Source: Saprospira grandis DSM 2844 (GTDB lineage Bacteria > Bacteroidota > Bacteroidia > Chitinophagales > Saprospiraceae). Taken from it: 64,000 nucleotides of DNA. The notes beneath the pieces were generated by a model, which was given only the letters and a program-made list of their open reading frames with translations, was not told where the DNA came from and ran no database searches. Position numbers and translations under genes: made by a program. Where the stretch lies: positions 1,911,013-1,975,012 of the forward strand of contig NZ_JH719942.1 in the NCBI RefSeq assembly GCF_000275825.1, read 5' to 3'. This document shows, piece after piece, positions 6,682 to 15,014 of the stretch. The first letter of the stretch is position 1. Each line of letters starts with the position of its first letter.

Positions 6682-8724
6682 ATGATGAAATTATATATGC
6701 CCCTTTTGGGCCTGATGTTGTTGTTTTTGGCCAGCTGCGGCGGTCCAGAAGAATTGCCCAAAGAAGAACTAAACCTCTCTTTGGAGGATGCCGTTTTGCA
6801 GCAAATTTTTGATATTCGTGCCAAGAGAAATGCAGAAGGTAAGGCCAATACGGAGGCGCTAATTACCTATTTGGCGGTGGATAATTTGGACCACCGCTAT
6901 GCGGCCGCTATGGCCCTAGCCTCGGTACAAGATAGTGCGGCTATTGACCATTTGGCCGATGCTCTTGGCGACCCTAGCGAGGAGCTGCGCATGGCGGCTG
7001 CTTTTGCTTTGGGCCAAACCGAAAATGCCAAGGCTGCCGATTATCTGGCCGAGGCGTTTCAGCAAGATAGTAGCCGAGTCGTTTTGGCCAGTATTCTAGA
7101 AGCAGTGGGCCGATCGGGAGATGTTAAGGACCTAAAAGACCTTTGTACCTCTAGACCTTATGCCCTGCAAGATTCGCTCTTGCTCAATGGCCTGGCGCTG
7201 GGCCTTTATCGCTTTGCTTTGCGGGGCATGGTGCAACCCGAAGGCAGCTCTCGAATGATTAACGATTATTTGGCCAATAGCCTGATGCCCAAAAAAGCCC
7301 GCTTTATTGCCGCCAATTATTTGGCCCGAGTGGCGGGCCTAGACCTGAGCCGATACGAGAACTTACTGATCAATAATGTGCAAGAAGAAAAGGACCCCGA
7401 TATGCGGATGTTTTTGGTTTTGGCGCTGGCCAAGGCCAAGACGCCAGCCGCTTTTTCGGCCCTAAAAACTACTTTTAAAGAAGAGGAGGATTATCGGGTA
7501 CGGGCCAATATTTTGAGAGGATTGCAGTATTTTCCCTATGACTCTAGCCGAAATCTGGCCTATGGCGCTTTGCGAGATACCAGCCGACAGGTCCAATTAT
7601 TGGCCGCGCAGTTTTTTAGACAATATGGGGCCGAGGGCGATGCCTTTAATTACATCAAATGGGCCGATGAGCGAAGCGATAGCATAGATTGGGCGATTCG
7701 GGCCGAGCTCTATGGGGCTGCTTTGGCCAAATTGCCCGCCTACCGCCGCCCTTCTAAGCAGTTTATTAGTAATAAATTGGCCCAAATGGCCAAGGCCAGC
7801 CAAAATCCCTACGAACAACAATTGCTTTTGCAGGCCTTGGGCCGCTATGCGCTCAATCATCGGCTCTTGGGCCAAATGGCCTTTCCCGCCGACAGTCTAG
7901 AGGAGGTTTCGCCCATGGTGAAATCTGCTGCGGCCGAGGGACTCGTGAGCATTTGTGGCTTGCCCGATTTTGATTTAGTGCATGGGGGGGGCGGCAAAGA
8001 ACGCGCCCGAACCGAACTTCATCAATTGCTCCGAAAATTGGTCCAAGATGGAGACCCCGGCGCCCTGGCCGTAGTGGCTACCGCTATTAGTACGCCTAGC
8101 CTCAAACTCAAAGAGGCTTTTCCCGATGCAAGTTTTCTCAAAACAGCCCAAAGCCAATTGCAACTGCCCCGAGACCTAGAAACGCATATGCTGCTGCAAA
8201 GGGCCATCAATTATATTGAAGGCAGCAATCGCCCCGAGCGGCCCTATGCTAAGCAGAAATTTCCCGAAATCGATTGGGCATTGATCAAGGCCCTACCCGA
8301 AAAACCCAAGGTGGAACTCAGCACTAGCCGAGGCAAAATTGTAATTGAAACCTACCTCAAGGAATGTCCCGCCACCGTCATCCAATTCATTCAGCTGGTC
8401 AAGGCAGGCTACTATGATGGCAAGGCATTTCACCGTCTAGTGCCCAATTTTGTGGCCCAAACAGGCTGCCCTAGAGGCGACGGTTGGGGCGGACTCAACT
8501 TCAATATCGTTTCAGAATTTAGCCAAAGAAGCTATAGCCAAGCCGGGGCCGTGGGCATGGCCTCGGCAGGTAAGGATACCGAATCGGCCCAGTTTTTCAT
8601 TACACATAGTCCAGCTATTCATTTAGACGGAAAATATACCCTTTTTGGTCAGGTCATCGAAGGCCTAGAACAGTTGCATCAGCTAGAGCTGGGAGATCAA
8701 ATTATTCGGGCCAAACTGCTGTAG
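6682..8724 (+). CDS. HEAT-repeat lipoprotein with C-terminal cyclophilin-type peptidyl-prolyl isomerase
   Basis: 680 residues from ATG 6682 (MMKLYMPLLGLMLLFLASC), a lipoprotein signal with the acceptor Cys near 19. The upstream 51 codons are repeat R3 read through and should not be included. Residues about 50-500 are Ala/Leu-rich helical repeats of the HEAT type. The last 140 residues are a cyclophilin domain: start VELSTSRGKIVIETY, then KAFHRLVPNFVAQTGCPRGDG, GMASAGKDTESAQFFIT, and LDGKYTLFGQVIEG. The active-site Arg is in FHRLV. It should be a membrane-anchored periplasmic folding factor with a protein-binding solenoid. A run of eight G at 7984-7991 lies inside the coding region. Confidence 0.9.
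   Translation: MMKLYMPLLGLMLLFLASCGGPEELPKEELNLSLEDAVLQQIFDIRAKRNAEGKANTEALITYLAVDNLDHRYAAAMALASVQDSAAIDHLADALGDPSEELRMAAAFALGQTENAKAADYLAEAFQQDSSRVVLASILEAVGRSGDVKDLKDLCTSRPYALQDSLLLNGLALGLYRFALRGMVQPEGSSRMINDYLANSLMPKKARFIAANYLARVAGLDLSRYENLLINNVQEEKDPDMRMFLVLALAKAKTPAAFSALKTTFKEEEDYRVRANILRGLQYFPYDSSRNLAYGALRDTSRQVQLLAAQFFRQYGAEGDAFNYIKWADERSDSIDWAIRAELYGAALAKLPAYRRPSKQFISNKLAQMAKASQNPYEQQLLLQALGRYALNHRLLGQMAFPADSLEEVSPMVKSAAAEGLVSICGLPDFDLVHGGGGKERARTELHQLLRKLVQDGDPGALAVVATAISTPSLKLKEAFPDASFLKTAQSQLQLPRDLETHMLLQRAINYIEGSNRPERPYAKQKFPEIDWALIKALPEKPKVELSTSRGKIVIETYLKECPATVIQFIQLVKAGYYDGKAFHRLVPNFVAQTGCPRGDGWGGLNFNIVSEFSQRSYSQAGAVGMASAGKDTESAQFFITHSPAIHLDGKYTLFGQVIEGLEQLHQLELGDQIIRAKLL
7984..7991 (+). 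repeat. G8 homopolymer inside the HEAT-cyclophilin gene
   Basis: Eight consecutive G encode part of HGGGGKE. Such tracts can slip; a one-base change would cut off the cyclophilin domain. Confidence 0.6.
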
Positions 8725-8875
8725 GGGAGGGGCTGCCCACTCGCTTCGCTCGGGTCGGGCTGTGCCGGGCTCGCTGTTCGCTCGGCCCTTCGCTTTTTCG
8801 CTTTGCTCAAAAAACTCGGTCTGGCCTTCGGCCCCCCTCTCCATCCCTCAGCCTGCGGGCGCTTCGCGCCCTGCT
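8725..8875 (+). repeat. Mosaic palindromic repeat R4, type A
   Basis: Begins at the base after the TAG stop of the preceding gene (GGGGAGGGGCTGCCC). Arms: CTCGCTTCGCTCGGG, GCTTTTT/CAAAAAA hairpin, GGCCTTCGGCC, and GGGCGCTTCGCGCCC after CATCCCTCAGCC. Confidence 0.85.
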
Positions 8876-8939
8876 CACCGCAAAATAACCCAGTTTTAAC
8901 TAAAAGTTTCGTTATTCTCTTTTTACTTTATATTAACAG

Positions 8940-9176
8940 TATTTTAAGCTTCGGGTATAAAACAAAGCTTAATTAGGCACCGTTATTGGTGCGAGCTCTC
9001 CAGAAAAGTAATAATACAACTAACAATCCTTTAAGGATTGAGTGAATAAAAAAGCTGTTGCTTGGCATAGCTTTTGACGAAAAAAACGAAATCTAATCAA
9101 ACAGATTTTAAAGGTTTTAATTGGGTGTTCTTATAGTGTGGGTCTCGCTTTCTGAAAAGGAAGCGGGACTTTTTTT
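8940..9176 (+). ncRNA. Hairpin-rich intergenic segment ending in an orphan terminator; candidate structured RNA
   Basis: This 240-bp stretch has no ORF but a chain of hairpins: GCACC/GGTGC (8977-8992), CAATCCTTTAAGGATTG (9024-9040), AAAAGCT/AGCTTTT (9050-9075), and finally a strong 11-bp stem (9142-9169) followed by seven T. The promoter-like box of the next gene (9200-9207) lies after this terminator, so the terminator must end a different transcript. The nearest upstream gene stops 220 bp before the first hairpin, behind R4. I cannot match it to a known RNA family and its 5' end is not defined. Confidence 0.4.
9142..9176 (+). terminator. Orphan intrinsic terminator
   Basis: GTCTCGCTTTC pairs with GGAAGCGGGAC (two G-T pairs) around TGAAAA, then TTTTTTT. 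No coding region ends nearby. Confidence 0.8.
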
Positions 9177-9199
9177 ATGCGCCGCAGGGAATAAAGCCT

Positions 9200-9207
9200 T
9201 ATCTTTG
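9200..9207 (+). promoter_or_regulatory. -7 box TATCTTTG
   Basis: Perfect TAnnTTTG match 16 bp before the ATG at 9224, giving a leader of only about 10 nt. The -33 region has T-rich sequence but no clean TTTG. Confidence 0.55.
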
Positions 9208-9223
9208 CCCAAAAGAAATAACT

Positions 9224-10294
9224 ATGGATACCCAAGTCGTTTTATCCGAAATACAAATGCGCCGTTTGGCCCTACATCGCCTAGGCAACAAAAGCCGAGA
9301 TGAGGGCATGAAGGTCGCTAGCAAATTGCTGCCCCTGCCTCAGGCCGAACAAAAAGAACAGTTGCAAGACTTCTTTTTGAGCTCTTTCAAATTTGAAGAG
9401 TTTTATCAGTTTAATCATGCTAGTGAGCTAGAGATGAATGAAATCTTTAGCTACTGCAAAGCCATTTTTGCTCAAGCCAATGCCGAGACCTTTTATGAGC
9501 AATCGGTTTTGATGTTGCAGCAACTCTACAATTGCTCCAACCACCCCAAAATTAAGGGCGGAGAGTTCTATCTGGTCTATTTTGAAGACATTTTGGTCAA
9601 TGACGAATTGGTGGAAGCCATTGGTATTTTCAAAACAGAAAATAAGGAGCAGTTTCTCAAGCTTCGGTTAGATGAGGAAGAAGACTGGACCTTTTACTTT
9701 GAGGAGGGGGTAGACCTCAAGAAAATGGATAAGGGCTGCTTGGTCTTTAATATAGAAGCCGAAAGTGGGTTTAGAGTAGCTTCTGTAGACCTCAAAAGCT
9801 CGGAGGCTAAATATTGGCGAGATGAGTTTTTGCAAATTACCCAACTCCAAGATGAGCTCTTTTATACACAGACCTATCTCAAGATGTGTAAGGACTTTGG
9901 CAAGCAACAATTTGAGGCTGAAGAAAAGCAGGAGCAAGTGGCTTTCCTCAATAAGTCTTTAGAATATTTTGAGACCCAAGATAGCTTTGATGCCGAGGAG
10001 TTTGTGGAGCAAATCTTTGAGGATAATGAAGAGAAGAAAGAGCAGTTTAATAGCTACAAACAGCAGTATCAAGAAAAGGTAGGCTTAGAGGATGTAGAGG
10101 AAGAACCTTTCTTTATTGCTACGCCTGCAGTAAAGAAGGCGGCCCGCTCTTTTAAGCGAGTGATTCAGCTCGATAGCCAAATGGAGATTAAGGTCCAATC
10201 GGCCCAAGCCCAAGAGGAGGGCCTCCTCCAAAAGGGCTTTGATGAAGAAAAAGGCATGTACTACTATAAGCTCTACTTTAATGAAGAGAAATAA
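9224..10294 (+). CDS. Nucleoid-associated protein (NdpA/YejK, 37-kDa family)
   Basis: 356 residues, close to the usual length of this family. The order of blocks fits: N-terminal IQMRRLALHRLGNKSRDEG, central LQQLYNCSNHPKIKGGEFYLVYFEDILVNDELVEAIGIFKTEN as a beta-hairpin region, then LDEEEDWTFYF, a helical middle part, and a C-terminal DNA-binding-like segment with FKRVIQLDSQMEIKV. The protein is strongly acidic. NdpA-type proteins bind the nucleoid, and their exact role is unclear. The gene has its own TATCTTTG promoter and an intrinsic terminator, so it looks monocistronic. Confidence 0.85.
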   Translation: MDTQVVLSEIQMRRLALHRLGNKSRDEGMKVASKLLPLPQAEQKEQLQDFFLSSFKFEEFYQFNHASELEMNEIFSYCKAIFAQANAETFYEQSVLMLQQLYNCSNHPKIKGGEFYLVYFEDILVNDELVEAIGIFKTENKEQFLKLRLDEEEDWTFYFEEGVDLKKMDKGCLVFNIEAESGFRVASVDLKSSEAKYWRDEFLQITQLQDELFYTQTYLKMCKDFGKQQFEAEEKQEQVAFLNKSLEYFETQDSFDAEEFVEQIFEDNEEKKEQFNSYKQQYQEKVGLEDVEEEPFFIATPAVKKAARSFKRVIQLDSQMEIKVQSAQAQEEGLLQKGFDEEKGMYYYKLYFNEEK

Positions 10295-10308
10295 GCCCAG
10301 GGCATAGC

Positions 10309-10335
10309 AAAGGGGCGGTTGATTAAAATCATCCG
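10309..10335 (+). terminator. Intrinsic terminator
   Basis: AAGGGGCGG with TGAT extension pairs with ATCA and CCGCCCCTT (one mismatch), then T5. It follows the nucleoid-associated protein gene by 15 bp. Confidence 0.75.
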
Positions 10336-10350
10336 CCCCTTTTTGGTCTA

Positions 10351-10589
10351 GCAGGCGGCGAAGCCGCCGCAAAGGCGCGCAGCGCCTCGGCTGAGGGATG
10401 GACAGCAGTGGCCCAAAGGGCCAGACCCAGCCGCCGAAGGCGGCGCAGGGCCGAGCAGACTTGCGAGCTGCGAAACAGCCCGACCCGAGCCGATAATTCA
10501 TGAGGGTTTTAACCCTCATTTTGTATCGCTTCGCAAAGCGATACCGCTTTGCGCTGGCTTTCAAGCCGGCGGAAGGGGCAGCCCCAAAA
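10351..10589 (-). repeat. Mosaic palindromic repeat R5, type A with expanded first arm
   Basis: TTTTGGGG end at the right, 11 bp from the 3' end of the TPR gene. Arms: GGCGGCGAAGCCGCC plus GGCGCGCAGCGCC, TGGCCCAAAGGGCCA, GCCGCCGAAGGCGGC. The first arm is replaced by three stacked hairpins: TGAGGGTTTTAACCCTCA, one with TATCGCTT/AAGCGATA, and GGCTTTCAAGCC. These hairpin cassettes occur beside other copies. Confidence 0.85.
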
Positions 10590-10599
10590 TACAACCTAC

Positions 10600-11481
10600 T
10601 TAATCCAGCTCAAACTGCTGATCGATTTCGGGAAAATGCTCTTTAAAGAAATAGACCCATTTCATTTTTTCGTTGCGGTCAGTTGTGGCAAAGATGAGTG
10701 CTTGGCAGCTTTCCGAGACATTATAGGCGCAGCGATCTTCTGATTCGCCAGCCTTTAGGGCCAACAAATAATGCTCAATGGCCTGCTCAAAATTTTCTTG
10801 GTAGTAGGCGCAGGCGCCCAGTCCCGTTTGGCATTGCGCCTGATAGCTGGGATACTGTTCTTGAATTTGCCAATAGGCCTGTTTGGCCTCCTCTAGCGCG
10901 CCTTTGACCATCAGTTGGGCGGCTAGGTTGAGTAGTTGGCTGAGGTCACTTTCTTGGGCATCTGGAGAGAGCAACTGCTGAAAGCGCTGCATCATGGCTT
11001 GGGCCTCTTCTGGGCTGAGGCCATCCTCGGCCATGCGGCCATAGAGCTGCATGCTGCCATCTTCCTGAACCGCAATGATGAGTTTGGGTTCTGTACTTTG
11101 GCCCAAGGGCAGATTTTCCATTTTGAGATAATCGGCAGCCCCCTTGAGGTAATGCGTCAGGCGGGCCAATTCGACAATAGCCATACCGAGGTCCTCGGCC
11201 TCTGAATCATCGGCGATATAGGCAGATAGCTCGGCCTTCATTTCGGCCAAAACCTCTTGTATATATTCATTCTCTTCAATTTCGGGAAGCTGCACCAACT
11301 GCCCAATAAATCGCTGAAGGCGGTCAATGGCCCCAATCAGGGGGGGCTCTACGACTACGGGTTCATCATCGCTATAGAGCAAAATCTCAAAGGCATCTTG
11401 GCCGGCAGCAAGTGCGGCATAGTAGTTCTTCTGCTCTGCCAGCTGGTCAAATTTTTTTATTTGGGTATAGAATTTTTCCAT
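10600..11481 (-). CDS. TPR-containing hypothetical protein
   Basis: 293 residues, no signal peptide, acidic, almost wholly helical. The C-terminal third shows tetratricopeptide repeats: AAQLMVKGALEEAKQAYWQIQEQYPS, then TGLGACAYYQENFEQAIEHYLLALKAGES with the A-x3-Y/F-x-A spacing. The N-terminus (FDQLAEQKNYYAALAAGQDAFEILL) reads like a further TPR. It should be a cytosolic protein-interaction scaffold. It is divergent from the symporter gene (62 bp apart), so both promoters share that short gap. Its 3' end faces the nucleoid protein gene across R5. No specific function can be assigned. Confidence 0.8.
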   Translation of the reverse strand: MEKFYTQIKKFDQLAEQKNYYAALAAGQDAFEILLYSDDEPVVVEPPLIGAIDRLQRFIGQLVQLPEIEENEYIQEVLAEMKAELSAYIADDSEAEDLGMAIVELARLTHYLKGAADYLKMENLPLGQSTEPKLIIAVQEDGSMQLYGRMAEDGLSPEEAQAMMQRFQQLLSPDAQESDLSQLLNLAAQLMVKGALEEAKQAYWQIQEQYPSYQAQCQTGLGACAYYQENFEQAIEHYLLALKAGESEDRCAYNVSESCQALIFATTDRNEKMKWVYFFKEHFPEIDQQFELD

Positions 11482-11543
11482 AACAGTTATTTTGTGGGCT
11501 AAATTAAGGCTTTTCCTTGAAAGGCTGTTAAATCTATAAAATT

Positions 11544-13454
11544 ATGCTGACAACTTTAGACTGGGGCGTCATTATTGGCTTTTTGCTCCTCATTATTGCC
11601 CTGGGGCTTTCTTATGGGCGGCAATCGGGCAAGAGCCTAGAGGCTTTTTTCTTGGGCAACAGAAAGCTGCCTTGGTGGCTGGCGGGTTTGTCTATGGTGG
11701 CCACTACTTTTGCCGCGGATACGCCCTTGGCGGTGGCCGAATTGGTGGGCCAAAATGGGGTGTCGGGCAACTGGCTTTGGTGGAACTTTTTGGCGGGCGG
11801 TATGCTCACGACCTTCTTTTTTGCCCCCCTTTGGCAACGCTCTGGGGTCTTGACGGAGGTGGAGTTTGTTGAGCTCCGCTATAGCGGTCCCGCTGCCCGC
11901 TTTTTACGTGGCTTCAAAGCTATCTATCTGGGCTTATTTCTCAATATTATCATCTTGGCTTGGGTCAATTTGGCGATGAGTTCTCTTTTGCAAGGCATTT
12001 TTGGTCTGACGGAAGGTATGGCCTTTCTTTATACCCTAGGCTTACTGCTTTTGGGAGCAGTTTATTCGGCTGTGGCGGGCCTCTTGGGCGTGGCTGTAAC
12101 TGATGCCCTACAGTTTGTAGTGGCCATTTTGGGCTGTATTATTTTGGCCTATGTGGTTTTGGATCAGCCTGAAATTGGCGGCCTAGAAGGCTTAACTACT
12201 CAACTAAAGGCGGTGGATCCCGCCCTGCTCGATTTCTTTCCCTCTACCCAAAAAGAGGGCTCTGGTCTCTATTTTGGCATTAGTTCTTTTATCGCCTATT
12301 TGGGCATTTTGTGGTGGGCCAGTTGGTACCCCGGCGCCGAGCCAGGTGGGGGCGGCTATACCGCCCAACGGATGATGAGCACGGGCAGCGAAAAGGCCGC
12401 TCAATCGGCTAGCTTGCTCTTTCAGATGGCCCATTATTGCTTGCGGCCTTGGCCTTGGATTTTGGTGGGCTTGGCGGCTATTTTGCTCTATGCTTTGCCG
12501 CCCCAATTGCCAGAGGGGGATCTAAAAAATCAGTATAATCAGTTTGTAGAAGCGGGCTGGACCGCCCAAGAAGTGCTGGATGAAAAGGCAGATCTGAGCA
12601 CAAAATCTCCTGAATTATTGGCCCAATTGCCTGCTTTTCGCCAGGCACTAACCGCTGCTGCTGCCGAAAATCCCAAGCTGGCCTCTGCTATAGATTATCA
12701 ACTTTCTTATCGCCAAGGCTATGTAATGGCTATGCGCGACTTCTTGCCGCCGGGCCTTTTGGGGCTGTTGCTCGTGGCCTTTTTAGCGGCTTATTTGAGC
12801 ACGGTCTCTACGCAGTTGAATTGGGGCGCCGGTTATTTGGTGCATGATTTTTATAAGCGCTTTTTGCAGCCTCAACAGACGGAGGGACACTACGTTTGGA
12901 TCTCTCGTTTGCTCAATATTCTCTTGGCCTTGGCGGCCGCAGGCGTCAGTCTCTTTATTGAGCAAATCTCTGGCGCTTGGGCCTTTATTTTACAAGCTGG
13001 AGCGGGCTTGGGCTTGCTCCTCATTCTCCGTTGGTATTGGTGGCGCATCAATGCTTGGGCCGAACTGACGGCCATGATTGCCCCCGCCTTGATTAGCATC
13101 CCCTTTTTCTATTATGAGGTCCCCTTTGAGGAGGCCTTGCCCACAACGGTCCTATTTACTACTATAAGTTGGTTGCTGGTCATGATTTTTACCCCGGCTA
13201 CCGACCCAAAAGTGCTTCAAGCTTTTTACCAGAAAGTACGCCCTCTAGGCGATTGGTCGGGCTTGGGCATAAAGACGAATAACCGCCCCTTACTCTCTTT
13301 ATTGGGCCAATGGTTGGCGGCTATTGTCCTGACCTACAGCCTGCTTTTTGCGGTGGGCAAATTACTGTTTTTGGCCTATACCGAGGCGGCAATTTTTGGC
13401 GGAACGGCCCTTTTGGCCCTACTTGTCCTTTATCTTTTACAAAGAAAGAAGTAG
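11544..13454 (+). CDS. Sodium:solute symporter (SSS family)
   Basis: 636 residues with about 13-14 membrane helices. The N-terminus has the family pattern: SKSLEAFFLGNRKLPWWLAGLSMVATTFAADTP, the S-M-V-A-T-x-F-A block of TM1-TM2 that contributes to sodium binding. A large loop (about 325-395) separates two groups of helices, and LAAYLSTVSTQLNWGAGYLVHDFY around 410-430 is the other conserved SSS block. It should import a small organic solute with Na+ across the inner membrane; the substrate cannot be read from sequence. It stands alone, divergent from the TPR gene, and R6 begins at the base after its TAG stop. Confidence 0.93.
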   Translation: MLTTLDWGVIIGFLLLIIALGLSYGRQSGKSLEAFFLGNRKLPWWLAGLSMVATTFAADTPLAVAELVGQNGVSGNWLWWNFLAGGMLTTFFFAPLWQRSGVLTEVEFVELRYSGPAARFLRGFKAIYLGLFLNIIILAWVNLAMSSLLQGIFGLTEGMAFLYTLGLLLLGAVYSAVAGLLGVAVTDALQFVVAILGCIILAYVVLDQPEIGGLEGLTTQLKAVDPALLDFFPSTQKEGSGLYFGISSFIAYLGILWWASWYPGAEPGGGGYTAQRMMSTGSEKAAQSASLLFQMAHYCLRPWPWILVGLAAILLYALPPQLPEGDLKNQYNQFVEAGWTAQEVLDEKADLSTKSPELLAQLPAFRQALTAAAAENPKLASAIDYQLSYRQGYVMAMRDFLPPGLLGLLLVAFLAAYLSTVSTQLNWGAGYLVHDFYKRFLQPQQTEGHYVWISRLLNILLALAAAGVSLFIEQISGAWAFILQAGAGLGLLLILRWYWWRINAWAELTAMIAPALISIPFFYYEVPFEEALPTTVLFTTISWLLVMIFTPATDPKVLQAFYQKVRPLGDWSGLGIKTNNRPLLSLLGQWLAAIVLTYSLLFAVGKLLFLAYTEAAIFGGTALLALLVLYLLQRKK

Positions 13455-13695
13455 GGGAGGGGCCTCCGCTGCGGCTTCGCCTTGCGGCGGTTACTCCCTT
13501 CGGTCGTCGAACTGCGGCCTAAAGGCCTTGTTGTCGCTTCAGGGCTCGCAGGTCTGCTCGGCCCTTCGCTTCGGTGCTACGCACCTTCGGTTACTCCCTT
13601 TGGTCGTTGAACTGCGCCCTAAAGGGCTTGTTCTGGTCTGCGGCTTCGCCGCCCCCTTTCGCATCGCTAGGCCAGTCGCTTCGCTCCTTCTATAT
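13455..13695 (+). repeat. Mosaic palindromic repeat R6, type B
   Basis: Starts directly after the symporter stop codon with GGGGAGGGGCCTCC. It carries two copies of a module GGTTACTCCCTTCGGTCGT plus CCTAAAGG hairpin, one in the first arm and one in the second. GGTCTG and GCGGCTTCGCCGC arm follow, and it ends CATCGCTAGGCC plus a GTCGCTTCGCTCC arm. Confidence 0.85.
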
Positions 13696-13701
13696 GGGCC
13701 T

Positions 13702-13775
13702 GTAGGTTAAAACCTACAGCCAAGCAACAGTTGGTATTGCTCCGCAATAATATATCTATGAGGGTTAAAACCCTC
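13702..13775. repeat. Hairpin cassettes next to R6
   Basis: CTGTAGGTTAAAACCTACAG (13703-13722), a TATTGCTCCGCAATA hairpin, and TGAGGGTTAAAACCCTCA. The same three hairpins in the same order sit beside R7 and R12. Confidence 0.75.
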
Positions 13776-13825
13776 ATCAATTTAACTTTTAGGGCCTCTA
13801 AAACCGCAAATTGGCCCTTTTATAT

Positions 13826-14077
13826 AGCCAGTTAGGTTTCAGACATAGCTAGTTATGTTTTTTAGCTAGCCAGTTAGGTTTCAGACATAGCCAGTTATGT
13901 TTTTTAGCTAGTCAGTTAGGTCTCAGACATAGCTAGTTATATTTTTTAGCTAGTCAGTTAGGTCTCAGACATAGCTAGTTATGTTTTTTAGCTAGCCAGT
14001 TAGGTTCCAGACATAGCTGGTTATGTTTTTTAGCTAGTCAGTTATGTTCCAGACATAGTCAGTTATGTTTTTTACAT
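13826..14077 (+). repeat. Tandem array, six 42-bp units (2 x 21 bp)
   Basis: Units start at 13826, 13868, 13910, 13952, 13994 and 14036. Each is two related 21-mers: AGCCAGTTAGGTTTCAGACAT and AGCTAGTTATGTTTTTTAGCT, with some C/T changes among copies. There are no unique spacers, so it is not CRISPR. The 21-bp period equals two helical turns. Confidence 0.9.
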
Positions 14078-14139
14078 AACTTTTGCCCTTTTTGATTTTG
14101 TTACGTTATTTTCGTTTTTAACAACTTCCTAACAATTGG
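14078..14139 (+). repeat. AT-rich segment shared with 51785-51846
   Basis: Begins AACTTTTG and ends CAATTGG. About three-quarters of bases match the segment after the second tandem array, including GATTTTGTTAC. In both places it directly follows the array on the plus strand. Confidence 0.75.
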
Positions 14140-14150
14140 GGCCAAAATCA

Positions 14151-14420
14151 GGGACTGTTGAGGGTTTTGTGTATTAGAATAAAATTTTGCTCTTTAGCTT
14201 GTTAGGATTTGGCCAATAGTCGCCTAGGGACAAGCCCCTAGGCTAACCAATGGAGTCAGCCCTAAAGGGCCTCAACTACTGATGTATAAGGCCTTGCTAA
14301 GTCATTTTAGCAGAGAAGTAGCTTATCCAAAGGCCCTCTTTAGAGGGCTGTCTAAAAAAGCTAGCCTAGGGGCTTGTCCCTAGGCAGCAAAAGGGGGAGC
14401 ATAAAATTTTAAACAGTCTC
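14151..14420 (+). mobile_element. MITE-like unit X, copy 1 (270 bp)
   Basis: The ends are imperfect inverted repeats GGGACTGTT and AACAGTCTC. Inside, the 22-bp palindrome with GCCTAGGGACAAGCCCC occurs at 14222-14243 and inverted at 14364-14385. Between them are GCCCTAAAGGGC and GCCCTCTTTAGAGGGC hairpins. No ORF. A second copy, inverted, is at 51331-51613. Confidence 0.75.
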
Positions 14421-14642
14421 GAGCAGACTCTCTTAGCCCTATTTAACTAGCCAAGCTATAAAAATCTACTACAAATCACTGCAGTGGGAACTAATACGCC
14501 AAGAGCAGCCTTCTAGCTCTCCGAACAGAATAAATTAACCCTCATTTATAGGCTGTAGAGCTTAAGTATTAGGGATGAGGAGGATAAGAAGCATTAGAAT
14601 GACAAATGCTTGAGTAAGAGATTCAGCAAAGAATAAATAAAC
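14421..14642. other. Intergenic, nothing recognised
   Basis: AT-rich sequence between unit X and the first of two small genes. I see no clear TAnnTTTG box or terminator; it presumably holds the promoter of the small gene pair. Confidence 0.4.
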
Positions 14643-15014
14643 ATGAAAAACGAAAAAGAACAGTTTACCCACTTTGTGTGGATGGGATATTATCATGAAG
14701 CATTAGCTCTGGCCAAAAACTGGAGTCTAGAAAAGATGATGATCGCCATAGTTGAGCATATGGAAGAAGATGAAATGAATAAATCAGATATAATCTACTA
14801 TGGTTACTTTGTTCATTTGTTAATTTCTTGGCCTGTAGAGAAACATCTAGCGGTACATGAGGCCGTGAGTTACTTACTTTATGATGAGATGAATACGATT
14901 ATTGAAGGGACTAAAATGATGGCCATTCATCATTTAAGAGAGGCTTTGGCCCTTGCGCCTGGCAAAGAAGAAAATAAATTGCGTTTAAAAAAACTCTTAG
15001 CTAATGTTACTTGA
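14643..15014 (+). CDS. Hypothetical protein, first of a tandem pair
   Basis: 123 residues, no signal peptide or membrane helix, rich in Glu, Met, His and Leu, predicted all-helical. The C-terminus MAIHHLREALALAPGKEENKLRLKKLLA has the A-L-x-L-x-P pattern of a single TPR-like repeat. The next gene has the same overall order (HLKEALKLDPEDEDGD), so the two are probably diverged duplicates. ATG at 14643 is the first in frame. The genes overlap by 11 bp (stop at 15012-15014, next ATG at 15004), which suggests translational coupling. Codon use is more AT-rich than neighbours. No family recognised. Confidence 0.7.
   Translation: MKNEKEQFTHFVWMGYYHEALALAKNWSLEKMMIAIVEHMEEDEMNKSDIIYYGYFVHLLISWPVEKHLAVHEAVSYLLYDEMNTIIEGTKMMAIHHLREALALAPGKEENKLRLKKLLANVT

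Noticed and set aside
13348..13710. 120-codon ORF at the end of the symporter gene
   Set aside because: Out-of-frame symporter code followed by repeat R6.
13826..14077. CRISPR array
   Set aside because: Units of 21/42 bp are contiguous without unique spacers, and no cas gene is in the window.
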